Source: Maricaulis sp048269565
GTDB taxonomy: Bacteria; Pseudomonadota; Alphaproteobacteria; Caulobacterales; Maricaulaceae
Direction of reading: 5' to 3'
Assembly: GCF_048269565.1 (NCBI RefSeq)
Contig: NZ_JBLXIK010000002.1
Span: forward strand, 310,001-374,000
Length of the DNA: 64,000 nt
Shown: positions 16,829-24,575 of the stretch, piece by piece
Layout: each line of letters begins with the position of its first letter
How positions within the stretch are numbered: position 1 is the stretch's first letter
Program-made: the position numbers and the translations under genes
The notes under the pieces: model-generated
The model's database searches: none
Seen by the model: only the letters and a program-made list of their open reading frames with translations
Told to the model about the DNA's origin: nothing

Positions 16829-17905
16829 TCAAGGTCTGGCGCCGTCGAGAATCTTTCCGACGACACGGGCTGTATAATCGACCAGGGGGATAACACGCGC
16901 ATAGTTCAAACGGGTGGGGCCAATTACACCCAGCGCGCCGACAATCTCCTGATCGCTGTTCATATAGGGTGCCACGATCACACTTGAACCCGACAGGCTG
17001 AAGAGCGGGTTTTCGGCACCGATGAAGAGACGCACGCCCTGGCCGTCACGGGTCCTGTCCAGCAAGGCGATCAGCTCCTGCTTGCGCTCAAGGTCGTCGA
17101 ACAGCAGGCGGATGCGTTCCAGGTCATCGGCGGCCCCGACATTCTCCAGCAGGCGGCCCTGGCCGCGCACGATCAGCGAGCGATGCTCGCCGCCACCGCC
17201 CCAGTCGGCCAGACCCTGCTTGACCAGACCCTGGGCGGCGGCGTCGAGCTGGGAGCGATTCTCGGCGATCTCGCGTTCGATATCGAGCCGCGCCTGTTCC
17301 AGGCTGCGACCGGTCAGGCGCGAGGAGAGGAAATTGCCGGCCTCGACCAGCGTTGCTGGCGGCAGGCCCTCGGGTGCCGCCATCAGACGGTTCTCGATCG
17401 AGCCATCCGAGAAGACCAGCACGGCGAGGACTTCATGGCGCGAGATCGGCACGAATTCGACATGGCGCAGCGGCGCATCGCGCTTGGGCGTGACGACGAG
17501 ACCGGCACCGCCAGCCAGGCCACCGAGCAGGGCGGAGACCTCGTTGAGCAGATCGGGGACATTGCGTCCGGTGGTCGCGACACGGCCTTCGATGGCACTG
17601 CGTTCCGAGGCGTTGAGCTCGCCGACCTGCAACAGGCCGTCGACGAAGAGCCGCAGCCCGGCATGGGTCGGCATGCGGCCGGCGCTGGCATGCGGTGCTG
17701 ACAGGAGTCCCATCTGGGCCAGGTCGGCCATGGTATTGCGGATCGAGGCTGGCGACAGGCCCAGCCGGCCGGCCTGGGCCAGGGTGCGAGATCCGACCGG
17801 GCCGCCCGATTGCAGGTAATTCTCGACGATCTCGCGGAAAATATCGCGCATGCGCTCGTCGAGGGCGGCAAGGCCGGTCTTGGGTGGCGTTTCGGACATA
17901 TCCAT
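16829..17905 (-). CDS. hrcA: Heat-inducible transcription repressor HrcA
   Basis: HrcA represses chaperone genes, usually groESL, by binding CIRCE operators and is tuned by GroEL. The 358-residue protein has an N-terminal winged helix (YLQSGGPVGSRTLAQ, LGLSPASIRNTMADL), the SAPHASAGRMPTHAG linker typical of the family, and the C-terminal GAF-like dimer domain ending in GPTRLNYARVIPLVDYTA. The ATG at 17905 is used; a second ATG at 17899 and a TTG at 17908 are possible. No CIRCE sequence is visible in the window, so its targets lie elsewhere. It is divergent from rph. Confidence 0.96.
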   Translation of the reverse strand: MDMSETPPKTGLAALDERMRDIFREIVENYLQSGGPVGSRTLAQAGRLGLSPASIRNTMADLAQMGLLSAPHASAGRMPTHAGLRLFVDGLLQVGELNASERSAIEGRVATTGRNVPDLLNEVSALLGGLAGGAGLVVTPKRDAPLRHVEFVPISRHEVLAVLVFSDGSIENRLMAAPEGLPPATLVEAGNFLSSRLTGRSLEQARLDIEREIAENRSQLDAAAQGLVKQGLADWGGGGEHRSLIVRGQGRLLENVGAADDLERIRLLFDDLERKQELIALLDRTRDGQGVRLFIGAENPLFSLSGSSVIVAPYMNSDQEIVGALGVIGPTRLNYARVIPLVDYTARVVGKILDGARP

Positions 17906-18028
17906 CAATTAGGCCCGACCGGGCCAAGGTTCAATTGCGCTGTTCAACCGGCACCGCCGGTGTCCATGCTTGATGCGCGGCATGATGACCGTTAGAGCCA
18001 CAGGCGAACACCCTGTGGAGAGAGCCCT

Positions 18029-18745
18029 ATGAGACCTTTTGGACGTGCCCCCGATGCGATGCGCGAAATCACCCTCGAACCGGGCGTCTCGCTCTACGCC
18101 GAAGGCTCCTGCCTGGCGCGCTTTGGCGGCACGCATGTGCTGTGCACCGCCAGTATCGAGGACAATCTGCCGCCTTGGCTGCGTGGTGGCGGCAAGGGCT
18201 GGGTGACGGCGGAATACGGCATGCTGCCGCGCGCCACCCATACCCGCTCGCGCCGTGAGGCTGCGGCCGGCAAGCAGTCGGGCCGGACCCAGGAAATCCA
18301 GCGCCTGATCGGCCGTTCCCTGCGCGCTGTCGTTGATCTCAAGGCGCTCGGCGAACGCCAGATCACCGTCGATTGCGATGTGCTGCAGGCCGATGGCGGC
18401 ACGCGTACCGCTGCGATCACCGGTGCCTGGGTCGCCCTGAAACAGGCCACGGCCTATCTGATGGAAGAAGGCTTGCTCAAGGCCGACCCGGTCTATGGCC
18501 AGCTGGCCGCGATTTCCTGCGGCGTCATCGATGGCGAATCCCGTCTCGACCTCGAATACGAGGAAGACCGCCGCGCCGAAGCCGATGCCAATTTCGTGCT
18601 CACGCCGAATGGTGGCATCGTCGAGATCCAGGCGACGGCAGAAGACCGGCCGATCCCGGAAAAGGCGTTCGAGGAATTGTTTGCTCTGGCGCGCGCCGGT
18701 GTGGCAAGCTTGGGCGAGGCACAGCTTGCCGCCCTGCGCACCTAG
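18029..18745 (+). CDS. rph: Ribonuclease PH
   Basis: Phosphorolytic 3'-5' exoribonuclease that trims tRNA 3' ends. The 238-residue protein runs MRPFGRAPDAMREI, the RGGGKGWVTAEYGMLPRAT core, SGRTQEIQRLIGRSLRA, and the phosphate-site region ITVDCDVLQADGGTRTAAI. Length is normal. Ribosome site GGAGAGAG precedes the ATG. It is followed by a 169-base gap with a 15-bp perfect inverted repeat. Rph is usually next to hrcA and rdgB in alphaproteobacteria; here the DUF2975/XRE module sits between rph and rdgB. Confidence 0.97.
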   Translation: MRPFGRAPDAMREITLEPGVSLYAEGSCLARFGGTHVLCTASIEDNLPPWLRGGGKGWVTAEYGMLPRATHTRSRREAAAGKQSGRTQEIQRLIGRSLRAVVDLKALGERQITVDCDVLQADGGTRTAAITGAWVALKQATAYLMEEGLLKADPVYGQLAAISCGVIDGESRLDLEYEEDRRAEADANFVLTPNGGIVEIQATAEDRPIPEKAFEELFALARAGVASLGEAQLAALRT

Positions 18746-18780
18746 GTCTTCGGGTCGAGGTTTTCAGGTAAAAGCACAGG

Positions 18781-18871
18781 CAGACGGCGGGAGTGCGCTG
18801 GGGGGCAGGAAATGGCCCGCTCGGACTCTCTTGGGAAGGGGCGTACCGTGCAGGCCCACTCCCGCCGTCTG
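18781..18871. repeat. 15-bp perfect inverted repeat, candidate structured RNA
   Basis: CAGACGGCGGGAGTG (18781-18795) and its exact reverse complement CACTCCCGCCGTCTG (18857-18871) enclose 61 bases. Inside, TCTCTT-GGG-AAGGGG can form a further short hairpin. No U-run follows on either strand, so it is not a simple terminator. It could be a small RNA, a long-loop 3' structure of the rph mRNA or of the XRE-gene mRNA, or a mobile palindromic repeat. I saw no second copy in the window and none of the core motifs of SRP RNA. Confidence 0.5.
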
Positions 18872-18914
18872 ATCCGCCCAACGTGGTGGACGAATTCCTT
18901 TGGCTGCGGCGCGC

Positions 18915-19151
18915 CTATTGCGCGGCGTCGCGGCCTTCCTCCTCATCTTCGTCGTCGAAGGACAACAAGTCCCCCGGCTGACAACCCAGTTCGCGGCAGA
19001 GCGCTTCCAGGGTCGAGAAGCGGACGGCCTTGGCCTTGCCTGTCTTGAGGATGGACAGGTTGGCCATGGTGATTCCGACGCGATCGCACAGCTCTGTCAG
19101 CGACATGCGACGCTCCAGCAGCATCCGATCGAGGGTGACGCGAATTGGCAT
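18915..19151 (-). CDS. Short XRE/Cro-type regulator (YozG-like)
   Basis: Protein of 78 residues, almost entirely one helix-turn-helix: RRMSLTELCDRVGITMANLS is the HTH, followed by ILKTGKAKAVRFSTLEALC and the LGCQPGDLLSF motif, then an acidic tail (DDEDEEEG). This single-domain form typically follows a DUF2975 membrane protein, as here (14 bases downstream of it). The ATG at 19151 gives the normal family N-terminus (MPIRVTLDRML). It may bind the TATCG palindromes upstream of the module; that is inference. Confidence 0.85.
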   Translation of the reverse strand: MPIRVTLDRMLLERRMSLTELCDRVGITMANLSILKTGKAKAVRFSTLEALCRELGCQPGDLLSFDDEDEEEGRDAAQ

Positions 19152-19165
19152 AGCTGGCGCTCCCC

Positions 19166-19720
19166 CTAGATCGTCAATTTTTGTTCTTGGCGCATTTTCG
19201 CACCTTCGCGGAACACTTCCGCAAATACCAGCAGGGTTACCACCGCGAACCAGGCGCCTAGGCTGATATTCGGCATGAGGCCGAGTTCGGCGCCGCCAAC
19301 GACAGGCTCTTCCATATCCATCAGGGTCAGGATCATGGCGACCGCGCCCTGGGTCAGGTGCCGCAGGATCTGGTAGGCGGCAATGGCGATCGCGATCACC
19401 TGCAGGTGACGCGCGTTCTCCGGCACGAAGGGGTCGCCGGCGATCAGGGTGGCAAACACCCGGCGCAAACGGTCGATGACGACCATCGCAGCCACGATCT
19501 CGGCAATCAAGAAAGGATAGACCCAGCCCAGTCTCTGCACCGCGTCGAACACCTGCGATGCCGGGCCGGGCGAATAGCCCAGAATATCCATTAGGAAGGC
19601 GGCCGCAGCGGCCACCAGAACCAGTGAGGCAAAGGCCAGCAAAGCCCAGCCCAGATACCAGGCTCCGCCCAGTACCATTCGGAGAATCGATGTAATCGAT
19701 CCGCGTCCCAGCGTCTTCAT
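19166..19720 (-). CDS. DUF2975 family membrane protein
   Basis: Protein of 184 residues with four hydrophobic segments (about 15-45, 65-85, 105-130 and 148-168) and the family hallmark RRVFATLIAGDPFVPENARHL between the second and third. The ATG at 19720 follows GGAAGGGG; a GTG two codons earlier is less likely. DUF2975 proteins are almost always paired with a small XRE regulator and probably act as membrane sensors or regulator partners, but no mechanism is established. A hairpin (19749-19778, GGCCGGCGGC against GCCGTCGGCC with one mismatch) separates it from the 38-residue peptide gene upstream. Confidence 0.82.
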   Translation of the reverse strand: MKTLGRGSITSILRMVLGGAWYLGWALLAFASLVLVAAAAAFLMDILGYSPGPASQVFDAVQRLGWVYPFLIAEIVAAMVVIDRLRRVFATLIAGDPFVPENARHLQVIAIAIAAYQILRHLTQGAVAMILTLMDMEEPVVGGAELGLMPNISLGAWFAVVTLLVFAEVFREGAKMRQEQKLTI

Positions 19721-19795
19721 GCCCACCCCTTCCCAAAGTCATTGGGCGGGCCGGCGGCAGATTGTCCCGCCGTCGGCCTCACCTGATGTCAACCA

Positions 19796-19912
19796 TTACG
19801 CGACCATCGGCGCAATAGCGTAGAACGTACCGGCGGCGACTGAAATCAGCAGCACCATATTGATCGCGACGGATGCGAACATACGGAAGCCGGAATTCTC
19901 GGACCTGACCAT
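19796..19912 (-). CDS. 38-residue single-span membrane peptide
   Basis: A small reading frame: a polar N-terminus (MVRSENSGFRM) followed by one hydrophobic helix (about residues 12-34, MFASVAINMVLLISVAAG). AAGGA lies nine bases before the ATG at 19912, so it has a proper ribosome site. It is the first gene after a candidate promoter at 19997-20025 and lies 75 bases ahead of the DUF2975 gene in the same direction. I do not recognise the family. It is shorter than usual gene-calling cut-offs and may be missed in automatic annotation. Confidence 0.55.
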   Translation of the reverse strand: MVRSENSGFRMFASVAINMVLLISVAAGTFYAIAPMVA

Positions 19913-19993
19913 CTGACTGTTTCCTTTGTGTTGAATCGAAACCATTACCGTTGTCATTTCTGCTACCAGGACGATGTCTCCCGTCCTTGTTGA

Positions 19994-20079
19994 TTATCGA
20001 TAAACGCGAACCGAAAGAGACGCAAGTGAAAAATATCGTTTTTCGATATTAATTTCTCGAAAGCCGATAAAATATCGGC
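19994..20079. promoter_or_regulatory. Three TATCG palindromes in the divergent rdgB / DUF2975-module region
   Basis: TTATCGATAA (19994-20003), AATATCG-TTTTT-CGATATT (20032-20050) and GCCGATA-AAA-TATCGGC (20063-20079) are three perfect dyads built from the same TATCG half-site. They lie in an unusually AT-rich 90-base stretch. The first overlaps a -10 element reading left; the last ends 12 bases before the rdgB ATG. Repeated half-sites like this suggest cooperative operator binding, most simply by the XRE protein at 18915. Confidence 0.55.
19997..20025 (-). promoter_or_regulatory. Candidate promoter of the peptide-DUF2975-XRE module
   Basis: On the minus strand, TTGCGT (20025-20020), 17-base spacer, TATCGA (20002-19997). 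The -10 element lies inside the perfect palindrome TTATCGATAA, which suits a repressor that blocks the promoter. The leader to the peptide ATG would be about 78 bases. Confidence 0.45.
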
Positions 20080-20091
20080 AAGGATCAGGTC

Positions 20092-20688
20092 ATGAGCGAG
20101 CAAGAAACCTGGGTGTTGGCAAGCCACAACCCCGGAAAAATCAAGGAGTTGGAGGCCCTGCTGGCGCCGCGCGGCATTGTCCTGAAAGGGGCTGCGGGTC
20201 TGGGTCTGGATGAACCGGAAGAAACCGAAACGACATTCGAGGGTAATGCGGCGCTGAAGGCCCGGGCCGCCTGGAGCACAACCGGACTGACTTCACTTTC
20301 CGATGATTCCGGCCTGTCGGTGGATGCGCTGGGCGGAGCGCCCGGGGTGTTGTCGGCGCGCTGGGCCGGTGAGACCCGCGATTTCGACGCCGCCATGCGC
20401 CGCGTGCACGAGGCCTTGCTGGCCAGCGGCAGCAGGGACCGCACGGCGCGCTTCGTCTGCGTGGTCGCGCTGTGCCGCGAGGACGGTGAGGTCAGCCATT
20501 TCCGCGGCGAGGTCGAGGGCGAGATCGTCTGGCCCCCGCGCGGCGAGGGCGGTTTCGGCTATGACGCCATTTTCCAGCCCGCCGGGCATGACCGCACCTT
20601 TGCAGAAATGACGGCAGCGGAGAAACGCGCGATGAGCCATCGCGGCCGCGCGCTGGCGGCGCTGCTGGCGGCGGAGTTCGGGCGATGA
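20092..20688 (+). CDS. rdgB: dITP/XTP pyrophosphatase (RdgB/HAM1)
   Basis: House-cleaning nucleotide pyrophosphatase that hydrolyses dITP, ITP and XTP to monophosphates, keeping deaminated purines out of DNA and RNA. The 198-residue protein shows the N-terminal LASHNPGKIKELEALL, the ETETTFEGNAALKARAA motif, SDDSGLSVDALGGAPG, and the C-terminal FGYDAIF and MSHRGRAL elements. Length normal. The ATG lies just downstream of the third TATCG palindrome. The last four bases overlap hemW. Confidence 0.97.
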   Translation: MSEQETWVLASHNPGKIKELEALLAPRGIVLKGAAGLGLDEPEETETTFEGNAALKARAAWSTTGLTSLSDDSGLSVDALGGAPGVLSARWAGETRDFDAAMRRVHEALLASGSRDRTARFVCVVALCREDGEVSHFRGEVEGEIVWPPRGEGGFGYDAIFQPAGHDRTFAEMTAAEKRAMSHRGRALAALLAAEFGR

Positions 20689-21842
20689 CAGCGTTGGCGG
20701 ACGCGCTGGGCCTCTATGTCCACTGGCCCTATTGCGCCCGGATCTGCCCCTATTGCGATTTCAATGTCTACCGGCCCAGGGGCCAGGACGATGCGCTGCT
20801 GGACGCGATATTGGCCGACATGACCGGCTGGCGCCAGCGCACGGGAGCGCGGCCGCTGGCGAGCATCCATTTCGGCGGTGGCACGCCATCCCTGATGACC
20901 GGCGCCCGGATCAACCGCCTGATCGAGCACGCAGACCAGCTCTGGGGGTTTGAGGACGGGGCCGAGATCGGGCTCGAGGCCAATCCCAACAATATCGACA
21001 ATTTCGCCGATATCATCGCCGCCGGCGTCAACCGGCTGTCGGTCGGGGTGCAGAGCCTGGAGGATGCGGCGCTGAGCCAGCTCGGCCGTGACCATGACGG
21101 CGCCCTGGCGCGGCGCGCGATCGAACGGGCGATGTCGCTGTGTGACCGCGTCTCGATCGACATGATCTATGCCCGCGCCGGTCAGACGGCGGCGTCCTGG
21201 GAAGCCGAACTCCGCGAGATTCTCGCTTTCGGCGCCAGCCATCTCTCGCCCTATCAATTGACCATCGAGGCGAAGACTGCCTTTGGCCGCCGCGCCAGTC
21301 GCGGCGAACAACTCGACAGTCCGGTCGAGCTTGCCGCCGACCTGTTCGATCTCACCCATGATATCTGCGACGCCCACGGCCTGCCCGCCTATGAGATCTC
21401 CAATCATGCGCGCACAGTTCAAGACCAGTCGCGCCACAACCGCCTCTATTGGGAAGGCGGCGACTGGATCGGGGTCGGTCCCGGTGCCCATGGCCGCATC
21501 GGCAGTGCCGCCGGCACAGGCCGCCTGGCCTGTGAGGCACGGGCCCAGCCCAAGGCCTATATCGACGCCGTGGCCGGGGCGGGCAGCGGGCTGGGGGCAA
21601 CCGAACAGCTCAGCGCCAGCGACGAGCGCGCCGAACGCATCCTGATGGGCATGCGGCTGGATGACGGGCTCGACCTTGAGGTCCTGCAGCGCAAGACCGG
21701 GCTGACGATCGACATCGACGCGCTGGACCGGCTCGGCGCGCAGGGCCTGGTCGAGCAGCGCGGCGCCCGCGTGCGGCTATTGCCGGCCGGCCGTATTTTC
21801 GCCGACCGTATTTCCGGTGAACTGGTTCCCGATACGCCCTAG
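20685..21842 (+). CDS. hemW: Radical SAM heme chaperone HemW
   Basis: HemW-type radical SAM protein, once annotated as oxygen-independent coproporphyrinogen oxidase but now seen as a heme chaperone. Residues 17, 21 and 24 are the CxxxCxxC cluster ligands (CARICPYCDF), followed by the SAM-binding HFGGGTPSLM and the HemW C-terminal region. The fourth N-terminal Cys that HemN needs is missing; together with the 385-residue length this favours HemW over true HemN. Translation is coupled to rdgB by a 4-base overlap. It converges with the LpoA-like gene. Confidence 0.92.
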   Translation: MTALADALGLYVHWPYCARICPYCDFNVYRPRGQDDALLDAILADMTGWRQRTGARPLASIHFGGGTPSLMTGARINRLIEHADQLWGFEDGAEIGLEANPNNIDNFADIIAAGVNRLSVGVQSLEDAALSQLGRDHDGALARRAIERAMSLCDRVSIDMIYARAGQTAASWEAELREILAFGASHLSPYQLTIEAKTAFGRRASRGEQLDSPVELAADLFDLTHDICDAHGLPAYEISNHARTVQDQSRHNRLYWEGGDWIGVGPGAHGRIGSAAGTGRLACEARAQPKAYIDAVAGAGSGLGATEQLSASDERAERILMGMRLDDGLDLEVLQRKTGLTIDIDALDRLGAQGLVEQRGARVRLLPAGRIFADRISGELVPDTP

Positions 21843-21845
21843 TGG

Positions 21846-23141
21846 CTAATAGGCCAATGGATCGAAGGTCTGGGGTGCCGGTTCGATTTCCCGGAAACCA
21901 TTCGACTGGACCTCATAGATCGCCAGTCCACGCTCGATCACGCCGGATTGGCCAAAGCGGAACAGACCGTCAATCCCGAGAAAGCCTTCCGGATCCTCGA
22001 TCGCCTCACGGCTGAAGCCGAGCTCGCCGCCCTCGAGATGCGCCGCCAGCGCCACGGCGTCATAGCCAAGGCTGGCGATATTGGAGGCTTCGTTGTCATA
22101 GGCGGCTTCGTAGGAGTCCTCGAAGCGCTGGTGCGAGGCCCGGTCCGGGCCGGCAAACCAGCCACCGTGCAGCGCCGGCTCGCGCAGCAGGTCTTCGTCA
22201 TTCCACAATCCGGTGCCGAGGAAGCGGACAATCAGCGGATCGACCGCCTGGGAAATCAGCAAGGGGCCGAGCGTGCGCAGACGCGTGCTGCCCTCTGGCA
22301 GCATCACGGCCTGGAAGGGTGCATCGGCAGCAGGAACCCATTCCGAGCGGCGCAGCTCGAGCGCTTCTTCCGGTGTAATCGGCTCGAACACACCGCGGGC
22401 CAGCCGCGAGGAGGCGCTCGCCATGGCTTCGACATCGCCGGTATAGAAGGCTTCGCGGGTCAGGCTGGCCCCGGTCAGCTCGGCGTTGGTGCGCAGGGCA
22501 TTATTGACGGCCGTACCGTACCGGCTTTGCGGACCGAGATAGGCATAGCGCTCGACGCCGCGGCGCGAGGCGTATTCGACGACACGGGCAACCTCGAGCT
22601 CGGGCGGGAAGCTGAGCAGATAGACTCCATTGCCGGCGGTGTCGGTGTCGGTGGAAAAGGCGATCACGGGGATATCGGCGCGGCGGGCGATCTGCCCGAC
22701 CACGGTGACCGACTGGCCGAACAGTGGCCCGATGATCAGATCGGCGCCATCCTCGAAAGCGGCCATCGCAGCGGCGCGGGCGCCGTCGGCGGTGCCCTGT
22801 GTATCCTTGGGGATGAGGAGGAGATTGCTGCCGGCCCGCTCGAACAGCGCCAGTTCGGCGGCACGCAGCAGGCGCAGGGATTCGGCGCGGGCACCGGAAT
22901 TCTCGCTCGAGAACGGCAGCAGGATCGCAACACGGGCGGTCTGGCGGCCTTCCATATGCGGTGGAACCAGGCCAACGGCCTCGTCGATGACGGGTTCCTC
23001 AACCGGCTCGACCGGCGTCTCGACCTGCGGCGGCAGCTCGACCACGACTGGCGGTGGTGGCGGCGTCGATGTCGTGCCGCAGGCACTGAGCGCCGCCGCA
23101 GCCATGATCGCGAGCAGGCGCGGACCGCTTTTTTGTGTCAT
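21846..23141 (-). CDS. LpoA-like penicillin-binding-protein activator lipoprotein
   Basis: Predicted lipoprotein of 431 residues. The signal peptide ends in the lipobox LSAC (IMAAAALSACG). A proline/valine/glutamate-rich linker (about residues 25-60) follows, then a type-1 periplasmic-binding-protein fold (VAILLPFSSENSGARAE, ADLIIGPLFGQSVTVV, GRADIPVIAF-like strands and GVYLLSFPPE). This is the layout of alphaproteobacterial PBP activators of the LpoA type, which reach through the periplasm to stimulate peptidoglycan synthases. An ATG at 23186 would add 15 residues but overlap the rsmI start; the 23141 ATG gives a clean signal peptide. It is divergent from rsmI, the same neighbourhood as lpoA-rsmI-yraN in E. 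coli. Confidence 0.85.
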   Translation of the reverse strand: MTQKSGPRLLAIMAAAALSACGTTSTPPPPPVVVELPPQVETPVEPVEEPVIDEAVGLVPPHMEGRQTARVAILLPFSSENSGARAESLRLLRAAELALFERAGSNLLLIPKDTQGTADGARAAAMAAFEDGADLIIGPLFGQSVTVVGQIARRADIPVIAFSTDTDTAGNGVYLLSFPPELEVARVVEYASRRGVERYAYLGPQSRYGTAVNNALRTNAELTGASLTREAFYTGDVEAMASASSRLARGVFEPITPEEALELRRSEWVPAADAPFQAVMLPEGSTRLRTLGPLLISQAVDPLIVRFLGTGLWNDEDLLREPALHGGWFAGPDRASHQRFEDSYEAAYDNEASNIASLGYDAVALAAHLEGGELGFSREAIEDPEGFLGIDGLFRFGQSGVIERGLAIYEVQSNGFREIEPAPQTFDPLAY

Positions 23142-23184
23142 TCTTGCTGCGGCGCCAAACACGCGCAGTGCTACATCTGATGTC

Positions 23185-24096
23185 ATGACTCAATCACCCA
23201 AGGAATTTCAGCCCGAAGCTATCCGCCCAGCCCGCGGCGGGCAAGCTCTCGCGCCCGGTCTTTATCTGGTTGCGACCCCGATCGGCAATCTGCGTGACGT
23301 GACCCTGCGTTGCCTGGACGTGCTGGCGGGGGCCGACCGCGTGCTGGCCGAGGATACCCGGGTCACCCGGCGCTTGCTCGATGCCTATGGTATCGAGGCG
23401 AAACTGCAGCCCTATCACGATCACAATGGCGACAAGGTCCGCCCGCGAGTGCTTGAGGCGATCGCGGCGGGCGAAATCATCGCCCTCGTGTCCGATGCCG
23501 GCACGCCGCTGGTGTCGGATCCGGGCTACAAGCTGGCGCATGCGGTGATCGAGGCGGGGCTGATGGTGACGGCGATCCCCGGCGCCTCGGCCGTGCTCAG
23601 CGCCCTGTGTGTCGCCGGTCTGCCGACCGACTGTTTTACCTTCGCCGGCTTCCCGCCGCCGAAGACCGCAGCGCGCGAAGCCTGGATCAAACCGTTTCGC
23701 GAGATCCGCGGCTCGCTGGTGGTCTATGAGGGCGCCTCCCGCCTGGCGGCATCGCTGGCCAGCATGGCGACAGTGCTCGGACCCCGCCAGGCGGCGGTAT
23801 GCCGCGAATTGACCAAATTCCATGAAGAGGTGCGCCGCGGCACGCTCGAAGAGCTGGCGGCGCATTATGAAGCGGCCGGTGCGCCGCGCGGCGAAATGGT
23901 GATCGTGATCGGGCCCGGACCCGAGGATCACTGGGACGAGGCGCGCATTGATACGGCGCTGGGGCAGGTGATGGCGGAGATGCGCATCAAGGATGCTGCG
24001 GCGCGGATCGCCGATGTCTCCGGCTGGAGCAAGCGCGATGTCTATGCCCGCGCCCTGGCCCTGAAGGGGGATTCCCGGTCGGGGAAGGCCCCGTGA
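23185..24096 (+). CDS. rsmI: 16S rRNA (cytidine1402-2'-O)-methyltransferase
   Basis: RsmI methylates the ribose of C1402 in the decoding centre of 16S rRNA. The 303-residue protein belongs to the tetrapyrrole-methylase fold: LYLVATPIGNLRDVTLRCL, VLAEDTRVTRRLL, LVSDAGTPLVSDPGYKL, and GASAVLSALCVAGLP are all typical. The ATG at 23185 gives a short non-conserved lead of about 25 residues. It overlaps the yraN-type gene by four bases (GTGA). Confidence 0.96.
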   Translation: MTQSPKEFQPEAIRPARGGQALAPGLYLVATPIGNLRDVTLRCLDVLAGADRVLAEDTRVTRRLLDAYGIEAKLQPYHDHNGDKVRPRVLEAIAAGEIIALVSDAGTPLVSDPGYKLAHAVIEAGLMVTAIPGASAVLSALCVAGLPTDCFTFAGFPPPKTAAREAWIKPFREIRGSLVVYEGASRLAASLASMATVLGPRQAAVCRELTKFHEEVRRGTLEELAAHYEAAGAPRGEMVIVIGPGPEDHWDEARIDTALGQVMAEMRIKDAAARIADVSGWSKRDVYARALALKGDSRSGKAP

Positions 24097-24479
24097 CGGC
24101 GCCGCGCCGCGCTGCCGAAGCGCGCGGCCGCTGGGCCGAATGGCTGGCCATGGCCTGGCTGGCCTGCAAGGGCTACCGCCTGCTCGAGCACCGGGCCCGT
24201 ACCGCCGCGGGCGAGATCGACCTGGTGGCGACGCGCGGCGACTATCTGGTCTTTGTCGAGGTCAAGGCACGGCAAACCCTGGCCGCGGCGCTGGAATCCT
24301 TCGGTTCGCGCCAGCGCCGGCGCATCATCCGTGCGGCCTCGCTGTGGCGGGCGCGGCATCGCGGATTTGAAACCCTGCACATGCGCTATGACCTCTTCCT
24401 GGTGGCGCCCGGCCGCTGGCCCGAGCACCGGCGGGCCGCGTGGATCCCCGAGGATCGCGAAGCTCTCGATCTTCTCTAG
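24093..24479 (+). CDS. YraN / UPF0102 nuclease-like protein
   Basis: Protein of 128 residues of the UPF0102 family. The restriction-nuclease-like core is visible: GRWAEWLAMAWLACKGY, then AGEIDLVATRGDYLVFVEVKAR with the Glu, Asp and Glu-x-Lys expected for a metal site. The family has no agreed function but is structurally close to Holliday-junction resolvases. The start is GTG at 24093, inside a GTGA overlap with rsmI, the usual partner. Confidence 0.9.
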   Translation: MTAPRRAAEARGRWAEWLAMAWLACKGYRLLEHRARTAAGEIDLVATRGDYLVFVEVKARQTLAAALESFGSRQRRRIIRAASLWRARHRGFETLHMRYDLFLVAPGRWPEHRRAAWIPEDREALDLL

Positions 24480-24575
24480 GAAACAGCCTAGCTTGTTGAC
24501 GCGCCTGGTCACACCAGGCCCGGAATAATCTGCGGATCTGCCGATTCGCCTTACAGACCGACAGGAGTCTGCCGG

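Noticed and set aside
18781..18871. SRP RNA or 6S RNA at the rph inverted repeat
   Set aside because: The conserved SRP apical sequence (GGAAGGAAGCAG type) is absent and the layout lacks the 6S central bubble; only a generic structured element can be claimed.
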